This document shows, one piece after another, positions 49,540 to 57,525 of a DNA stretch of 64,000 nt (position 1 is the stretch's first letter; every line of letters starts with the position of its first letter). The stretch is from KBS-96 sp964247975 (GTDB taxonomy: Bacteria; Acidobacteriota; Terriglobia; Bryobacterales; Bryobacteraceae): the NCBI GenBank assembly GCA_964247975.1, contig CAXTWH010000004.1, positions 98,868 to 162,867 of the forward strand, given 5' to 3'. The notes below the pieces were generated by a model. That model was not told where the DNA came from, did no database searches, and worked only from the letters and a program-made list of their open reading frames with translations. Position numbers and translations under genes: made by a program.

Positions 49540-51063
49540 CTAATTCAGATTGCGGCGTCCGCCACCGCTTGGGCCGCGACGCTGATCAAAACCACGCCGG
49601 TAATCTTCTTCCGTGCGCTCGTTTTTAGACTGGCGTTCGCTGGCGCTGAAAGCCTGCTGCTCGTTGCGGCTGATCCGTTTATGCGAGTACAGCCCTTCCA
49701 GAATGAATTCAGCGGCGGCGGCGCGCATGGCGTCACTTTCACTTTCACGCAAGCCAAGCTTGCCGGTGAAGCTGAATAAATCCTGAATGCGGGCAAGTTG
49801 GCGAACCATATCCGCCGCCGCCATGCGTTCATCGAGACGAAGCGATCCGCCCAGTTCGAACCATTGCACGACCTGGCGCAGGTTAGCCCCTTCCAGATAA
49901 GAATTGAAGACTTTGCCGACCGCCGTGCGGATCAGTTCCCGCGCCACGCTTTCGCCGCCTTTCAACTCTCCTTCGTATTCCAATTCCAGTTTCCCGGTAA
50001 TGGAAGGAAGCGCCGCATACAGGTCAAGAACACGCGGAACAGCTTCCGTATCTTTGGCCAGAAGCGCCCGCCGCTCGGCATTCGAAACCAGATTTTCCAG
50101 CACGGAAATCGGAAGCCGCTGCGACACGCCGGATCGTTTATCGACGCGTTTATCTTCGCGCGCGAGGAAAGCAACCTGTTCCACCACTTCACGCATAAAA
50201 GGGGGAACTTGCACCTTCACCGGTGAAAGTCGATTATTAGCCCAGGCTTCCTGTTCGGTGATCGCCATGCCATGTTCCACAGTTTGCGGGTAATGGGTGC
50301 GAATTTCGCTGCCGATGCGATCTTTTAAAGGAGTGATGATTTTTCCGCGAGCGGTGTAGTCTTCCGGATTCGCGGTAAACACCAGCAAAACATCGAGCGG
50401 CAGGCGAACCGGATAGCCTTTAATCTGCACGTCGCCTTCCTGCATGATGTTGAACAAGCCAACTTGCACCTTGCCGGCCAAGTCAGGCAATTCGTTCACG
50501 CAGAAGATGCTACGGTTGGCGCGCGGCAGCAAGCCGTAGTGAATGGTGAGCTCGTTGGAAATATCCTGCCCGCGACGCGCGGCTTTAATAGGATCAATAT
50601 CGCCGATCATGTCGGCAATCGTGACGTCCGGCGTAGCCAGTTTTTCCACGTAGCGATCTTCGCTTTTAAGCCACGCTACTGAAGTCTCGTCGCCCATTTC
50701 GGCCACCAGATCAAGACACCGTTTGCAGATGGGGCGAAACGGATGATCGCGTATTTCGCAGCCTGCAATATATGGTGAAACAGGATCAAGCAGGCGGGTC
50801 AACATGCGAGCCATGCGTGTTTTCGCCTGGCCGCGTAATCCAAGAAGGATGAAGTTATGGCGCGACAGAATCGCATTCACGATCTGCGGAACCACGGTAT
50901 CCTCGTACCCCATAACGCCCGGAAACAAGGTTTCACCGCGTTCCAGCTTGCAAATCAAGTTGGAACGAAGTTCTTCTTTAAGATCGCGATCTTCTTGAAG
51001 GCGAATCGCAAAGTCACTGGCCCGGAGCGCGCTCAGAGTGGAGGGAAGGTCATTTTGCTGCAT
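49540..51063 (-). CDS. AAA+ ATPase of the magnesium-chelatase/MoxR type
   Basis: 507 residues. Walker A is GLRGQAKT at 75-82 with Lys81, an unusual form beside the normal GxxGxGKT. The Walker B-like and sensor regions are SIFCVNELPDL and VLLVFTANPEDYTARGKIITPLKDR. An insert with three cysteines (Cys102, Cys113, Cys116, in AGCEIRDHPF and PICKRC) suggests a zinc knuckle. VSQRLPISVLENLVSNAERRAL resembles the lid domain of BchI/ChlI. The C-terminus is an Arg/Gly tail (RRGFDQRRGPSGGGRR). It precedes the VWA gene by 21 bp. Cofactor chelation is not indicated by any neighbouring gene. Confidence 0.85.
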   Translation of the reverse strand: MQQNDLPSTLSALRASDFAIRLQEDRDLKEELRSNLICKLERGETLFPGVMGYEDTVVPQIVNAILSRHNFILLGLRGQAKTRMARMLTRLLDPVSPYIAGCEIRDHPFRPICKRCLDLVAEMGDETSVAWLKSEDRYVEKLATPDVTIADMIGDIDPIKAARRGQDISNELTIHYGLLPRANRSIFCVNELPDLAGKVQVGLFNIMQEGDVQIKGYPVRLPLDVLLVFTANPEDYTARGKIITPLKDRIGSEIRTHYPQTVEHGMAITEQEAWANNRLSPVKVQVPPFMREVVEQVAFLAREDKRVDKRSGVSQRLPISVLENLVSNAERRALLAKDTEAVPRVLDLYAALPSITGKLELEYEGELKGGESVARELIRTAVGKVFNSYLEGANLRQVVQWFELGGSLRLDERMAAADMVRQLARIQDLFSFTGKLGLRESESDAMRAAAAEFILEGLYSHKRISRNEQQAFSASERQSKNERTEEDYRRGFDQRRGPSGGGRRNLN

Positions 51064-51154
51064 TGTGAGGACCGATATCTCCCTTATGTGACCGATTCTA
51101 GCAGTGAAAATTTGAGCGGGCTTGATCGGTGAGCTGAAACACGCTCAAACAGCT

Positions 51155-51772
51155 TTAATTACTTGCTAACAGATGTGCAAGCACTTCGTCCCGCGAAGTG
51201 AATTGAATCGCCTGAATGCCTTGCCGCCTGGCTCCTTCCACATTTTCGGGACGGTCATCCAGAAACAAAGTCTGCTCCGGGCGAAGGTCCAGCCCTTGCA
51301 AGCAATGGCGGTAAATTTCCGGTTCCGGTTTGATGGAGCGAATTTCGTAGGAAAGAGTGATGTGGTGAAACGGCGCGAAGCCTTTGGTGCTGTTCTTCAA
51401 GAAATCGCCCAGCTCATGCGGCATGTTCGATAAAACAGCCAGGCGCTTTCCGTTGGATCGCAGCGACTCGGCAAATTCGTACATCTTTTGATCAAATTTG
51501 ATCCATGAATCAATGTCTACTCGAATCAATGTTTCAAGCTGCTCCGCCGTGAAGCTGACACCACCGCCCTGGGCAATGTCGTTCCAATAATCTTCTGCCG
51601 TTGTTAATCCTTTGTCGTAAGGACCGCGATCAGACCAGTAAAGCCGGCTAAAAACATCAAACGGCAAGCTGGCAATTTCCGCTAATTGCTTGGCATCTTC
51701 TGTGCTTTGGTGAAAAGCTAAAACTCCGCCGTAATCAAAAATCACGCCTGCGTACTGGTCAACGAGCGCCAT
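51155..51772 (-). CDS. HAD-superfamily hydrolase, subfamily IA
   Basis: 205 residues. Motif I is AGVIFDYGGVLAFH, where the acid/base Asp two residues after the nucleophile is replaced by Gly, as is usual in the YihX/epoxide-hydrolase-like branch. Motif II is LAVLSNMPHEL, motif III IKPEPEIYRHC, motif IV QTLFLDDRPENVEGARRQG. Such proteins include sugar-phosphate phosphatases (YihX acts on alpha-glucose-1-phosphate). It begins 14 bp inside the end of the glycosyltransferase gene, so the two are coupled. Substrate unknown. Confidence 0.85.
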   Translation of the reverse strand: MALVDQYAGVIFDYGGVLAFHQSTEDAKQLAEIASLPFDVFSRLYWSDRGPYDKGLTTAEDYWNDIAQGGGVSFTAEQLETLIRVDIDSWIKFDQKMYEFAESLRSNGKRLAVLSNMPHELGDFLKNSTKGFAPFHHITLSYEIRSIKPEPEIYRHCLQGLDLRPEQTLFLDDRPENVEGARRQGIQAIQFTSRDEVLAHLLASN

Positions 51773-52739
51773 CAGTCACCTGTGGTTCTTTTCTGCTTCT
51801 GATTTCGCGCACAGCGTAGATGCGCCTTCCCTGGCTTTCAAAATACGTGCGGGTGAGAATTTCGCCGATGAGTCCAGTGGAAAACATCATCAAGCCAGCC
51901 ATCCACAATAAAGCCCCCGCTACCAGCAGCGGACCGTGTTCCACAAAAATATCGTGTCCGATCAGTTTTTCAAAAATCATGTAAAGCAGAACCAGGGTGC
52001 CGAAGCCGATGCCGCCCAACCCCCATTTGCCAAAAAAGTGCATGGGGCGCGTCAGGTAGCGAAGCAAAAATTTAACCGTTAAGATATCGAAGAACACCCG
52101 GAAAGTGCGGCTTAAACCGTAATGGGATTCACCGCTGGGCCGGGGAATATTTTTGATAGGAACTTCCGCAATGCGGGCACCGTACTGGCTGGCCAGGGCC
52201 GGGATGAACCGGTGCATTTCGCCATACAAATTGATGTCTTTCAGAACTTCGCTGCGATACGCCTTGAAGGTGGTGCCGAAATCGTGGAGATCCACCCCGG
52301 ACGCTTTTTTCATCATCCAGTTAGCGATGCGGGAAGGAATTTTCCGGGTAATGGCATTGTCAACGCGCTGTTTGCGCCATCCGCTGGCAATATCATAGCC
52401 TTCTTCGATTTTTTCGAGCAGCAGCGGAATGTCTTCCGGATCATGTTGCAGGTCGCCGTCGAGAGAAACAATCACATCGCCGGAAGCTTCATCGAAGCCT
52501 GCCGCGAGCGCCGGAGTCTGGCCGAAGTTGCGGCGCAGGCGTAGAACCTTCAGGTGAGAATCGGTTTCCACCAGATTGGCGAGCAGGTCGAAGCTGCGGT
52601 CAGTGGAAGCATCATCGACAAAAATGATTTCGTAAGACCGGCGCAATCGCTCCAGCACCGTCGTTAACCGGTCATAAAGAGGCAGAATCGCCGGTTCCTC
52701 ATTATGGATGGGGATAACGATTGAAAGATTGGTTGACAC
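51759..52739 (-). CDS. Polyprenyl-phosphate glycosyltransferase (GT2, GtrB/DPM-like)
   Basis: 326 residues from GTG 52739. The GT-A fold starts LSIVIPIHNEEPAILPLYD, then IIFVDDASTDRS, and the metal site DGDLQHDPEDIP. KIPSRIANWMMKKASGV and FRVFFDILTVKFLLRYLTRP match the GtrB/ArnC/DPM1 group. Two C-terminal helices (GGIGFGTLVLLYMIFEKL and LLVAGALLWMAGLMMFSTGLIG) anchor it. It should load a sugar on undecaprenyl phosphate for use outside the cytoplasm. Its end overlaps the HAD gene by 14 bp. Confidence 0.9.
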   Translation of the reverse strand: MSTNLSIVIPIHNEEPAILPLYDRLTTVLERLRRSYEIIFVDDASTDRSFDLLANLVETDSHLKVLRLRRNFGQTPALAAGFDEASGDVIVSLDGDLQHDPEDIPLLLEKIEEGYDIASGWRKQRVDNAITRKIPSRIANWMMKKASGVDLHDFGTTFKAYRSEVLKDINLYGEMHRFIPALASQYGARIAEVPIKNIPRPSGESHYGLSRTFRVFFDILTVKFLLRYLTRPMHFFGKWGLGGIGFGTLVLLYMIFEKLIGHDIFVEHGPLLVAGALLWMAGLMMFSTGLIGEILTRTYFESQGRRIYAVREIRSRKEPQVTDGAR

Positions 52740-52833
52740 TATACCAGTTTAACGGAGCAGCTTGTTTTTTCAGGAGTTCGGGGTAGTACCAAAGGCAAAA
52801 CTGAAGCAGAAGGCAGTTTCCAAAAACAAGGAA

Positions 52834-52861
52834 GCCGTCGTTCCCAAACACGAACGACGGC
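52834..52861 (-). terminator. Rho-independent terminator of the cold-shock gene
   Basis: A perfect 10-bp stem GCCGTCGTTC/GAACGACGGC with an 8-base loop, followed on the minus strand by TTCCTTGTTTTT. It begins 25 bp after the csp stop codon. Confidence 0.9.
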
Positions 52862-52886
52862 CCAAGTTAATTAAGTTAAATCAAGT

Positions 52887-53090
52887 TTACGGACGCCCGA
52901 CGTTCTCCGCCTGCAGACCTTTCGGTCCTCGCTTCACTTCGAACTCCACTTCCGCGCCTTCCTCCAGCGTGCGGTATCCGTTCATCTGGATCGCCGAGAA
53001 ATGCACGAACACGTCATCGCCGTTTGAGCGTTGGATAAATCCATAGCCCTTAGCGGCATTAAACCATTTCACAACACCTTTTTCTCTCAC
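52887..53090 (-). CDS. Cold-shock-domain RNA-binding protein
   Basis: 67 residues, the usual size of bacterial CspA proteins. RNP1 reads KGYGFIQ and RNP2 DVFVHFSAIQ; the start EKGVVKWFNAAKG and the ending GPKGLQAENV are canonical. It binds single-stranded RNA and DNA and melts RNA structures. Translation starts at GTG 53090 with GGAG eight bases before. The gene is alone, with its own terminator and a long structured leader, as is common for csp mRNAs. Whether cold induces it cannot be read. Confidence 0.95.
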   Translation of the reverse strand: MREKGVVKWFNAAKGYGFIQRSNGDDVFVHFSAIQMNGYRTLEEGAEVEFEVKRGPKGLQAENVGRP

Positions 53091-53158
53091 TACTAATTCT
53101 CCTGTGAATGATGCGAGGAAGTAGGCCCGCCAGGCGCCGCGAGCCGTTCAAGGAAGGG

Positions 53159-53191
53159 ACAAGCCCTCCAAGGTGCGGATTTGGGGCTTGT
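53159..53191 (-). promoter_or_regulatory. Hairpin in the putative csp 5' leader
   Basis: An 8-bp inverted repeat ACAAGCCC/GGGCTTGT with a 17-base loop lies about 70-100 bp upstream of the cold-shock gene. The spacer before csp is over 250 bp. Together these fit a long structured leader such as those that regulate csp mRNAs with temperature. Transcription start not identified. Confidence 0.3.
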
Positions 53192-53355
53192 GGGGTACAA
53201 CCAGCTAACATCGGTAAATCTGCCATTCACTTTACCAGATCATATTTTCAGCAGCAAGCAAAATTATTGACTCTGTTGCGTTTAGGTTAAAACTGGTGAC
53301 TTTGGACAAACGCTGGAGTAAGAACGGAATCGGGCTATTTGCGGCAGCTTCGGGA

Positions 53356-53619
53356 CTACTTTTCCGATTGGCTGGTTTTGAGCTGATCCATGACGCTTGT
53401 GACCAGTTCTTTGGCATCCACCAGGCTTTTGGAAATAAGCTGAATGTCCATCGCCGGTCTGCCCAGTTGCCGGGCGCTTTGGCAGTACACTCCATGCTGC
53501 CCGACCAGCACCAGGGCATCTGTGATCAGGTCGAGCGTTACCGCCAAACGGCCCCGTTCCAAACCCATCATGAATTCAAATCTTTCCAGATCTTCTTTAC
53601 GTTCCTGATAAACAGACAT
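53356..53619 (-). CDS. Small protein of unknown function
   Basis: 87 residues, helical, charged: ERKEDLERFEFMMGLERGRLAVTLDLITDALVLVGQ then ISKSLVDAKELVTSVMDQLKTS. No family recognised and no signal peptide; one cysteine (VYCQSA). The composition and third-position pattern look coding, and it follows the CoA-binding gene by 35 bp on the same strand, so it could be the last gene of the scpA-scpB-rluB run. A helical bundle regulatory protein is a possibility. No ribosome site is obvious. Confidence 0.55.
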   Translation of the reverse strand: MSVYQERKEDLERFEFMMGLERGRLAVTLDLITDALVLVGQHGVYCQSARQLGRPAMDIQLISKSLVDAKELVTSVMDQLKTSQSEK

Positions 53620-53654
53620 TTCTATCGTTTATTGTGGCATTGCAGAACGGAATG

Positions 53655-54059
53655 TCAGCGCAGCAGCCGCCAGTATTCCCGCATGATGCATTCATCCATG
53701 ACCACCAGCAGACCGGCTGCTTCCGCCTTTTGCGCAGCTTCCTGGTGCATCACTCCTTGCTGCATCCATACGCAGCGTGCGCCTAGGCTGATCGCCTCGT
53801 CAACAATGGGCGGAACAAACTCGGACCGGCGAAAGATGTTCACAATGTCAATCGGCTCCTGAACGTCGCGTAAGCTCGAAACTGCCGGTACGCCTAACAC
53901 TTCCGTTTCGTTGGGGTTCACCGGAATGATGTTGTAACCGCGGCTCTGCATATACTGCGCCACGCCGAAACTGGAGCGCATCGGGTTGCTGGATAAACCC
54001 ACAACCGCAATGGTTTTAGCGGTTTTCAGAAGATCAGTGACGTTTTGTTTGTGATCCAC
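53655..54059 (-). CDS. CoA-binding protein (YccU-like, CoA_binding_2)
   Basis: 134 residues from GTG 54059; the open frame extends into rluB and the extra residues are not family-like. Rossmann-fold opening TIAVVGLSSNPMRSSFGVA, then YNIIPVNPNETEVLGVPAVSSL, IVNIFRRSEFVPPIVDEAI and CVWMQQGVMHQEAAQKAEAAGL, ending in VVMDECIM. These match the CoA-binding domain found in succinyl-CoA ligases and in the small YccU proteins. It begins 26 bp inside rluB and so is likely coupled to it. Physiological role unknown. Confidence 0.85.
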   Translation of the reverse strand: MDHKQNVTDLLKTAKTIAVVGLSSNPMRSSFGVAQYMQSRGYNIIPVNPNETEVLGVPAVSSLRDVQEPIDIVNIFRRSEFVPPIVDEAISLGARCVWMQQGVMHQEAAQKAEAAGLLVVMDECIMREYWRLLR

Positions 54060-54852
54060 GCGGTGTTTGCTTTCTGGGAGGAGTTCCGGTTCGCTTTGCG
54101 GCGGGTTTGCGAGCAGGCGGGTTTTCTTCAATAGCAGCCATTGTGCGCTGGAACCGCTCCACTTCCTGGCGGGTCAGGGTGCGGTAGGCCCCAGGTTTCA
54201 ATCCGCCAATGTCCAGGAAGCCAATTTTAGTGCGCTTCAGCTTTTCCACCAGAAAACCGAAGTGTTTAAACATGATGCGAATCTGGTTTTGGCGGCCTTC
54301 CGTGATTGTGACCTCATACCAGGGGTTAGCTCCTTCGCGCAGCTTCCGCAGATGCGCGGGCGAAGTTTTGCGCCCGTGCAGGGGAACCCCTTTGCGGAAA
54401 GCTTCTTCCTGTTCCTGTGAAAGCGTGCCGTTTACCTTTACCACGTAGGTTTTAGGGATGTGTCCGGCGGGCGAACTGATGCGGTTGGCAAAATCACCAT
54501 CATTGGTGAGCAGCAACAGACCTTCGCTGGCGTAATCCAAGCGCCCCACCGGGTAAATGCGCTCTCGAATGCCTTTGAAATAACTCATTACCGTTTCGCG
54601 CCGCTGCGGATCAGTGACCGTGGTGATAACGTTTTTCGGTTTATGAAAAGCAAAATAGGTAAAGTGCTGGGGAGCTTTCAAACGCTGCCCGTCCACTTTA
54701 ATCTCATCGCTTGCCAGGTCTGCTTTGCTGCCTAGCTCGCTAACGGTTTTTCCGTTTACCGATACTCTGCCCGCGACAATCAATTCTTCCGCTTTGCGCC
54801 GGCTTGCCACACCCGCCGTAGCCAGGATTTTCTGGAGCCGTTCCTCAGCCAT
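54034..54852 (-). CDS. rluB: 23S rRNA pseudouridine synthase RluB/RsuA family
   Basis: 272 residues. An S4 RNA-binding domain (EERLQKILATAGVASRRKAEELI, then GRVSVNGKTV) is followed by the pseudouridine synthase domain with the catalytic Asp in PVGRLDYASEGLLLLTNDGD, and ITEGRQNQIRIMFKHFG, as in RluB. A basic tail follows (ARKPAAKRTGTPPRKQTPRGSQ). Location next to scpB is the classical order scpA-scpB-rluB. Its start overlaps scpB by 8 bp. RluE/RluF-like specificities are less likely given the context. Confidence 0.92.
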   Translation of the reverse strand: MAEERLQKILATAGVASRRKAEELIVAGRVSVNGKTVSELGSKADLASDEIKVDGQRLKAPQHFTYFAFHKPKNVITTVTDPQRRETVMSYFKGIRERIYPVGRLDYASEGLLLLTNDGDFANRISSPAGHIPKTYVVKVNGTLSQEQEEAFRKGVPLHGRKTSPAHLRKLREGANPWYEVTITEGRQNQIRIMFKHFGFLVEKLKRTKIGFLDIGGLKPGAYRTLTRQEVERFQRTMAAIEENPPARKPAAKRTGTPPRKQTPRGSQTKRH

Positions 54853-55663
54853 CTGATTTTATCTCGATTTCGTATTCTTCGGTCATTTGTTTTTGTTCGT
54901 CCGTTGTGCCGTGGTCAATCGCATTTTCAACAGGCGGCGTGGCTGCCTGTTCAGGCATTTCGTCCGTTAAAGCAAGGCGGCCCAGTTCTTCAAACTCTTT
55001 TAAAGTGGGCAATTCCTTCAAGGAGCTAAGCCCAAACTGAACCAGGAATTCCTTGGTTGTTTTATATAAGATGGGTTTCCCGATTACATCCTTACGGCCA
55101 GCAGTGGCGACCAATTTTCGATCCAGCAGAGTTTTTAAAACTCCCGCGCCCTGCACGCCGCGAATCTCCATAATCTCGGGCGCGGTAATCGGCTGTTTGT
55201 AAGCCACCACCGCCAAAGTTTCCAAAGCCGGAAGGGACAATTTTAAAGGAGGTTGCAGCCTTTTCACGAGCTGGCGAATCGCCTCATGATGTTCCGGCTT
55301 AGTGCCCATTTTGTAGCCGCCGGCAAGCTCCCGAATCGTGAGTCCCCGATCCGCTTTGGCGTACTCACTTGTCAGTTCAGCCAGTACTTGCTTTACCTGT
55401 TCCGTGGAACAATCAACAGCTAAGGCAATCTGTTCCGTAGTGAGCGGCTCGTCGGTGATGTAAATAGCTGCCTCGATAACTGCTTTTAAAAGGCTGCGCG
55501 CTTCCCCGTTCGGCTCAGTTCCATGCACGGATTCGGCGATAAGAACAGTGGAAATAAGTTCTGAGCCGGGAGCGAACGACGGCACGATCGGGGTTGCCCA
55601 TTCGTCCTCTTTCACTTTGTGACTGGGCTCCGGTGCATCTGGCAACTCTTCGCGTGGTTCCAT
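54845..55663 (-). CDS. scpB: Segregation and condensation protein ScpB
   Basis: 272 residues. ScpB forms the kleisin-associated winged-helix dimer of the SMC-ScpAB condensin. Recognised: LLKAVIEAAIYITDEPLTTEQIALAVD, YAKADRGLTIRELAGGYKMGTKPEH, LSLPALETLAVVAYKQPITAPEIMEIRGV and LLDRKLVATAGRKDVIGKPILYKTTKEFL (in parts). A disordered N-terminus of about 55 residues and a longer acidic C-terminal tail are extra. It follows scpA by 9 bp. Confidence 0.94.
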   Translation of the reverse strand: MEPREELPDAPEPSHKVKEDEWATPIVPSFAPGSELISTVLIAESVHGTEPNGEARSLLKAVIEAAIYITDEPLTTEQIALAVDCSTEQVKQVLAELTSEYAKADRGLTIRELAGGYKMGTKPEHHEAIRQLVKRLQPPLKLSLPALETLAVVAYKQPITAPEIMEIRGVQGAGVLKTLLDRKLVATAGRKDVIGKPILYKTTKEFLVQFGLSSLKELPTLKEFEELGRLALTDEMPEQAATPPVENAIDHGTTDEQKQMTEEYEIEIKSDG

Positions 55664-55672
55664 CCGTTTCGA

Positions 55673-56482
55673 TTACTGATAATCCTGTTCAGCAAATTCC
55701 AGAGTTCCAGCAGCGAGTAAAGCTTCTCTGAAGTTTTCACGCCGCCGAATGCCGATATCTCCGAACAGTTCGCCTTGCGTGAGATCGATAGCCTGAGCTT
55801 TCACTAATTCCAGAATAGCGAGAAACAGGCAGATAATCGCGCGGCGGCTTTTCTGCCGTTCGAACAGTTTTGTAGCGGAAAGCGATTGCGATGTTCTTAG
55901 GCGCTGCAGTTCATGGCCGATGAACTGAATCATCTCCGGCACGCTGATATCTTCCTTGTCGATATCGTAAGTGGGACGGCTTTGCTGCCGTTCCAGCACG
56001 AATTGCAAGGTTTTTACCAGATCAATAATGCCGACCGCCAGCACCGGGCCTTCATCAGCGTTAAGAAACTGCTGAATCTGAGGGTTTGACCAAATGGCTT
56101 CTTCGACCACGCGCTTCTGCTGCAGCATCTCCGCCGCGTTTTTGAAACGCTCGTGTTCGATTAACCGCGCTACCAGTTCCTGGCGCGGATCTTCTTCGGG
56201 GCACATCCTTTCTAACTCCGGATCGCGCGGTAGCAGCAGCTTGCTTTTAATGTGAATCAGCGTCGCGGCCATGTAAACGAAATCCGAAGACAATTCGATG
56301 TCCAGCTCCAAGGCGCGCTGCATGTAACCTAGATATTGTTGGGTGATTTTGGCGATCGGAATGTCGTAAATGTTAATCTGCTGCCTGCGGATCAGGTCCA
56401 GCAGCAGGTCAAGCGGTCCATCATATTGTTCCAAGTGGAAATGCAGCGGCGACGACACTGATTTCAAAATAGCAGGACACAC
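55673..56482 (-). CDS. scpA: Segregation and condensation protein ScpA
   Basis: 269 residues starting at GTG 56482. The kleisin bridges the SMC heads. Family blocks are FHLEQYDGPLDLLLDLIRRQQINIYDIPI, ELSSDFVYMAATLIHIKSKLLLP (in parts) and the C-terminal winged helix AIICLFLAILELVKAQAIDL. It is first in the gene run scpA, scpB, rluB and the CoA-binding gene. The divergent lipoprotein gene begins 49 bp away, so promoters probably lie in this short gap. Confidence 0.94.
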   Translation of the reverse strand: MCPAILKSVSSPLHFHLEQYDGPLDLLLDLIRRQQINIYDIPIAKITQQYLGYMQRALELDIELSSDFVYMAATLIHIKSKLLLPRDPELERMCPEEDPRQELVARLIEHERFKNAAEMLQQKRVVEEAIWSNPQIQQFLNADEGPVLAVGIIDLVKTLQFVLERQQSRPTYDIDKEDISVPEMIQFIGHELQRLRTSQSLSATKLFERQKSRRAIICLFLAILELVKAQAIDLTQGELFGDIGIRRRENFREALLAAGTLEFAEQDYQ

Positions 56483-56531
56483 GGTTTAACTTCTGTCCGG
56501 AACTCAAGGTCGATCAGTCACATCTTAATCA

Positions 56532-57485
56532 TTGTTCATGAGCCAGTTCAGGATAAAAACAGGATTGCGTAAACACCAAGTTGCGTTCTTGCTGGTGGTG
56601 TCAGTGTTGGCGGGCGTTTCTGCCTGCCTCCATCGCCGCGGCCCGGCGATGATTCTTTTCCAGAATAACGGAAAGGCCATGCTGCGGGGCGATTGTCCGC
56701 AAGGGGCGGAACATTGTTTCCCTTTAAACCCAGTCGCGCCCGATGAATACGTGAGCAGCCAATACGACCAGTACCAGCAGAGCGGCTTTGTCAGCCTGCG
56801 GCCTGAGATGCGATTGCGAATCGTAGCGCCGATTCTGCGTCCGGGCAGCCAGCTTCCGTTAGCTACTGTTCAGGATAAACAACAGGAACGCCCGAGTTTA
56901 ACAGCAAAAGCTTCTCCGGATCTGCTGGGCTATCAAACCGCGCTTTACAACTTGGATGCTGACGGCTCCGGCAAAGTGATTGCCAGCTTGGAAAACATCA
57001 ATCTACAGCCTGCGGGAAAAAACAATCCCAATGAATTAACCCGTACCGATTATCTGAAAGACATCACCAAACCCGGTTTTTTTCGCTTGTATTTTCAAAC
57101 GCGCGAGTCTCCCAACGACAAGATGCAGGCACTGCTGGTGTCGTCCTCGCAAGGAAAATTGAACATTGCTTCCAGCGAATTCGAAGATTCGGACCGCTAC
57201 TGCGCTTCGGCCCACCAGGATGTGCGCTGCGTTGCTTTCCCACCCGGTACAGCGGTGAATGCAGAGATAAAAGTGCATCTTAAGAAACAAACCATTTATC
57301 TGCCGCTTTCCGCCACCGTGAACGATGCTTTAAAAGCGTATGGCGCTGATGACGCAAAAACAATTGCCGCACGTTTGAGGATCGAACGAATCTGGGATTA
57401 CCAACTGGTTCCGCTGCAATTTGAGCGTCAATCCGCAGCGATTCTGAAAATGCCTTTAATGGGCGGGGATCGTTTGAGCTGGTAG
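56532..57485 (+). CDS. Lipoprotein-like protein of unknown function
   Basis: 317 residues. The N-terminus has a hydrophobic segment ending in a lipobox-like VLAGVSAC (AFLLVVSVLAGVSACLHR), which suggests lipid attachment at the cysteine. The rest is mostly beta, with paired cysteines in GDCPQGAEHC and in YCASAHQDVRC that could form disulfides outside the cytoplasm. No known family recognised. Start ATG 56532 or 56538 (MSQF). It is followed by tex after 40 bp. Confidence 0.65.
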   Translation: MFMSQFRIKTGLRKHQVAFLLVVSVLAGVSACLHRRGPAMILFQNNGKAMLRGDCPQGAEHCFPLNPVAPDEYVSSQYDQYQQSGFVSLRPEMRLRIVAPILRPGSQLPLATVQDKQQERPSLTAKASPDLLGYQTALYNLDADGSGKVIASLENINLQPAGKNNPNELTRTDYLKDITKPGFFRLYFQTRESPNDKMQALLVSSSQGKLNIASSEFEDSDRYCASAHQDVRCVAFPPGTAVNAEIKVHLKKQTIYLPLSATVNDALKAYGADDAKTIAARLRIERIWDYQLVPLQFERQSAAILKMPLMGGDRLSW

Positions 57486-57525
57486 CGCACCGGCGAAGCT
57501 TCTATCATGAAAGAGAATATTTTTC

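Noticed and set aside
53232..53519. Minus-strand 95-residue open frame rich in Trp
   Set aside because: It overlaps the better-looking 87-residue frame (53356-53619) and has an unnatural composition.
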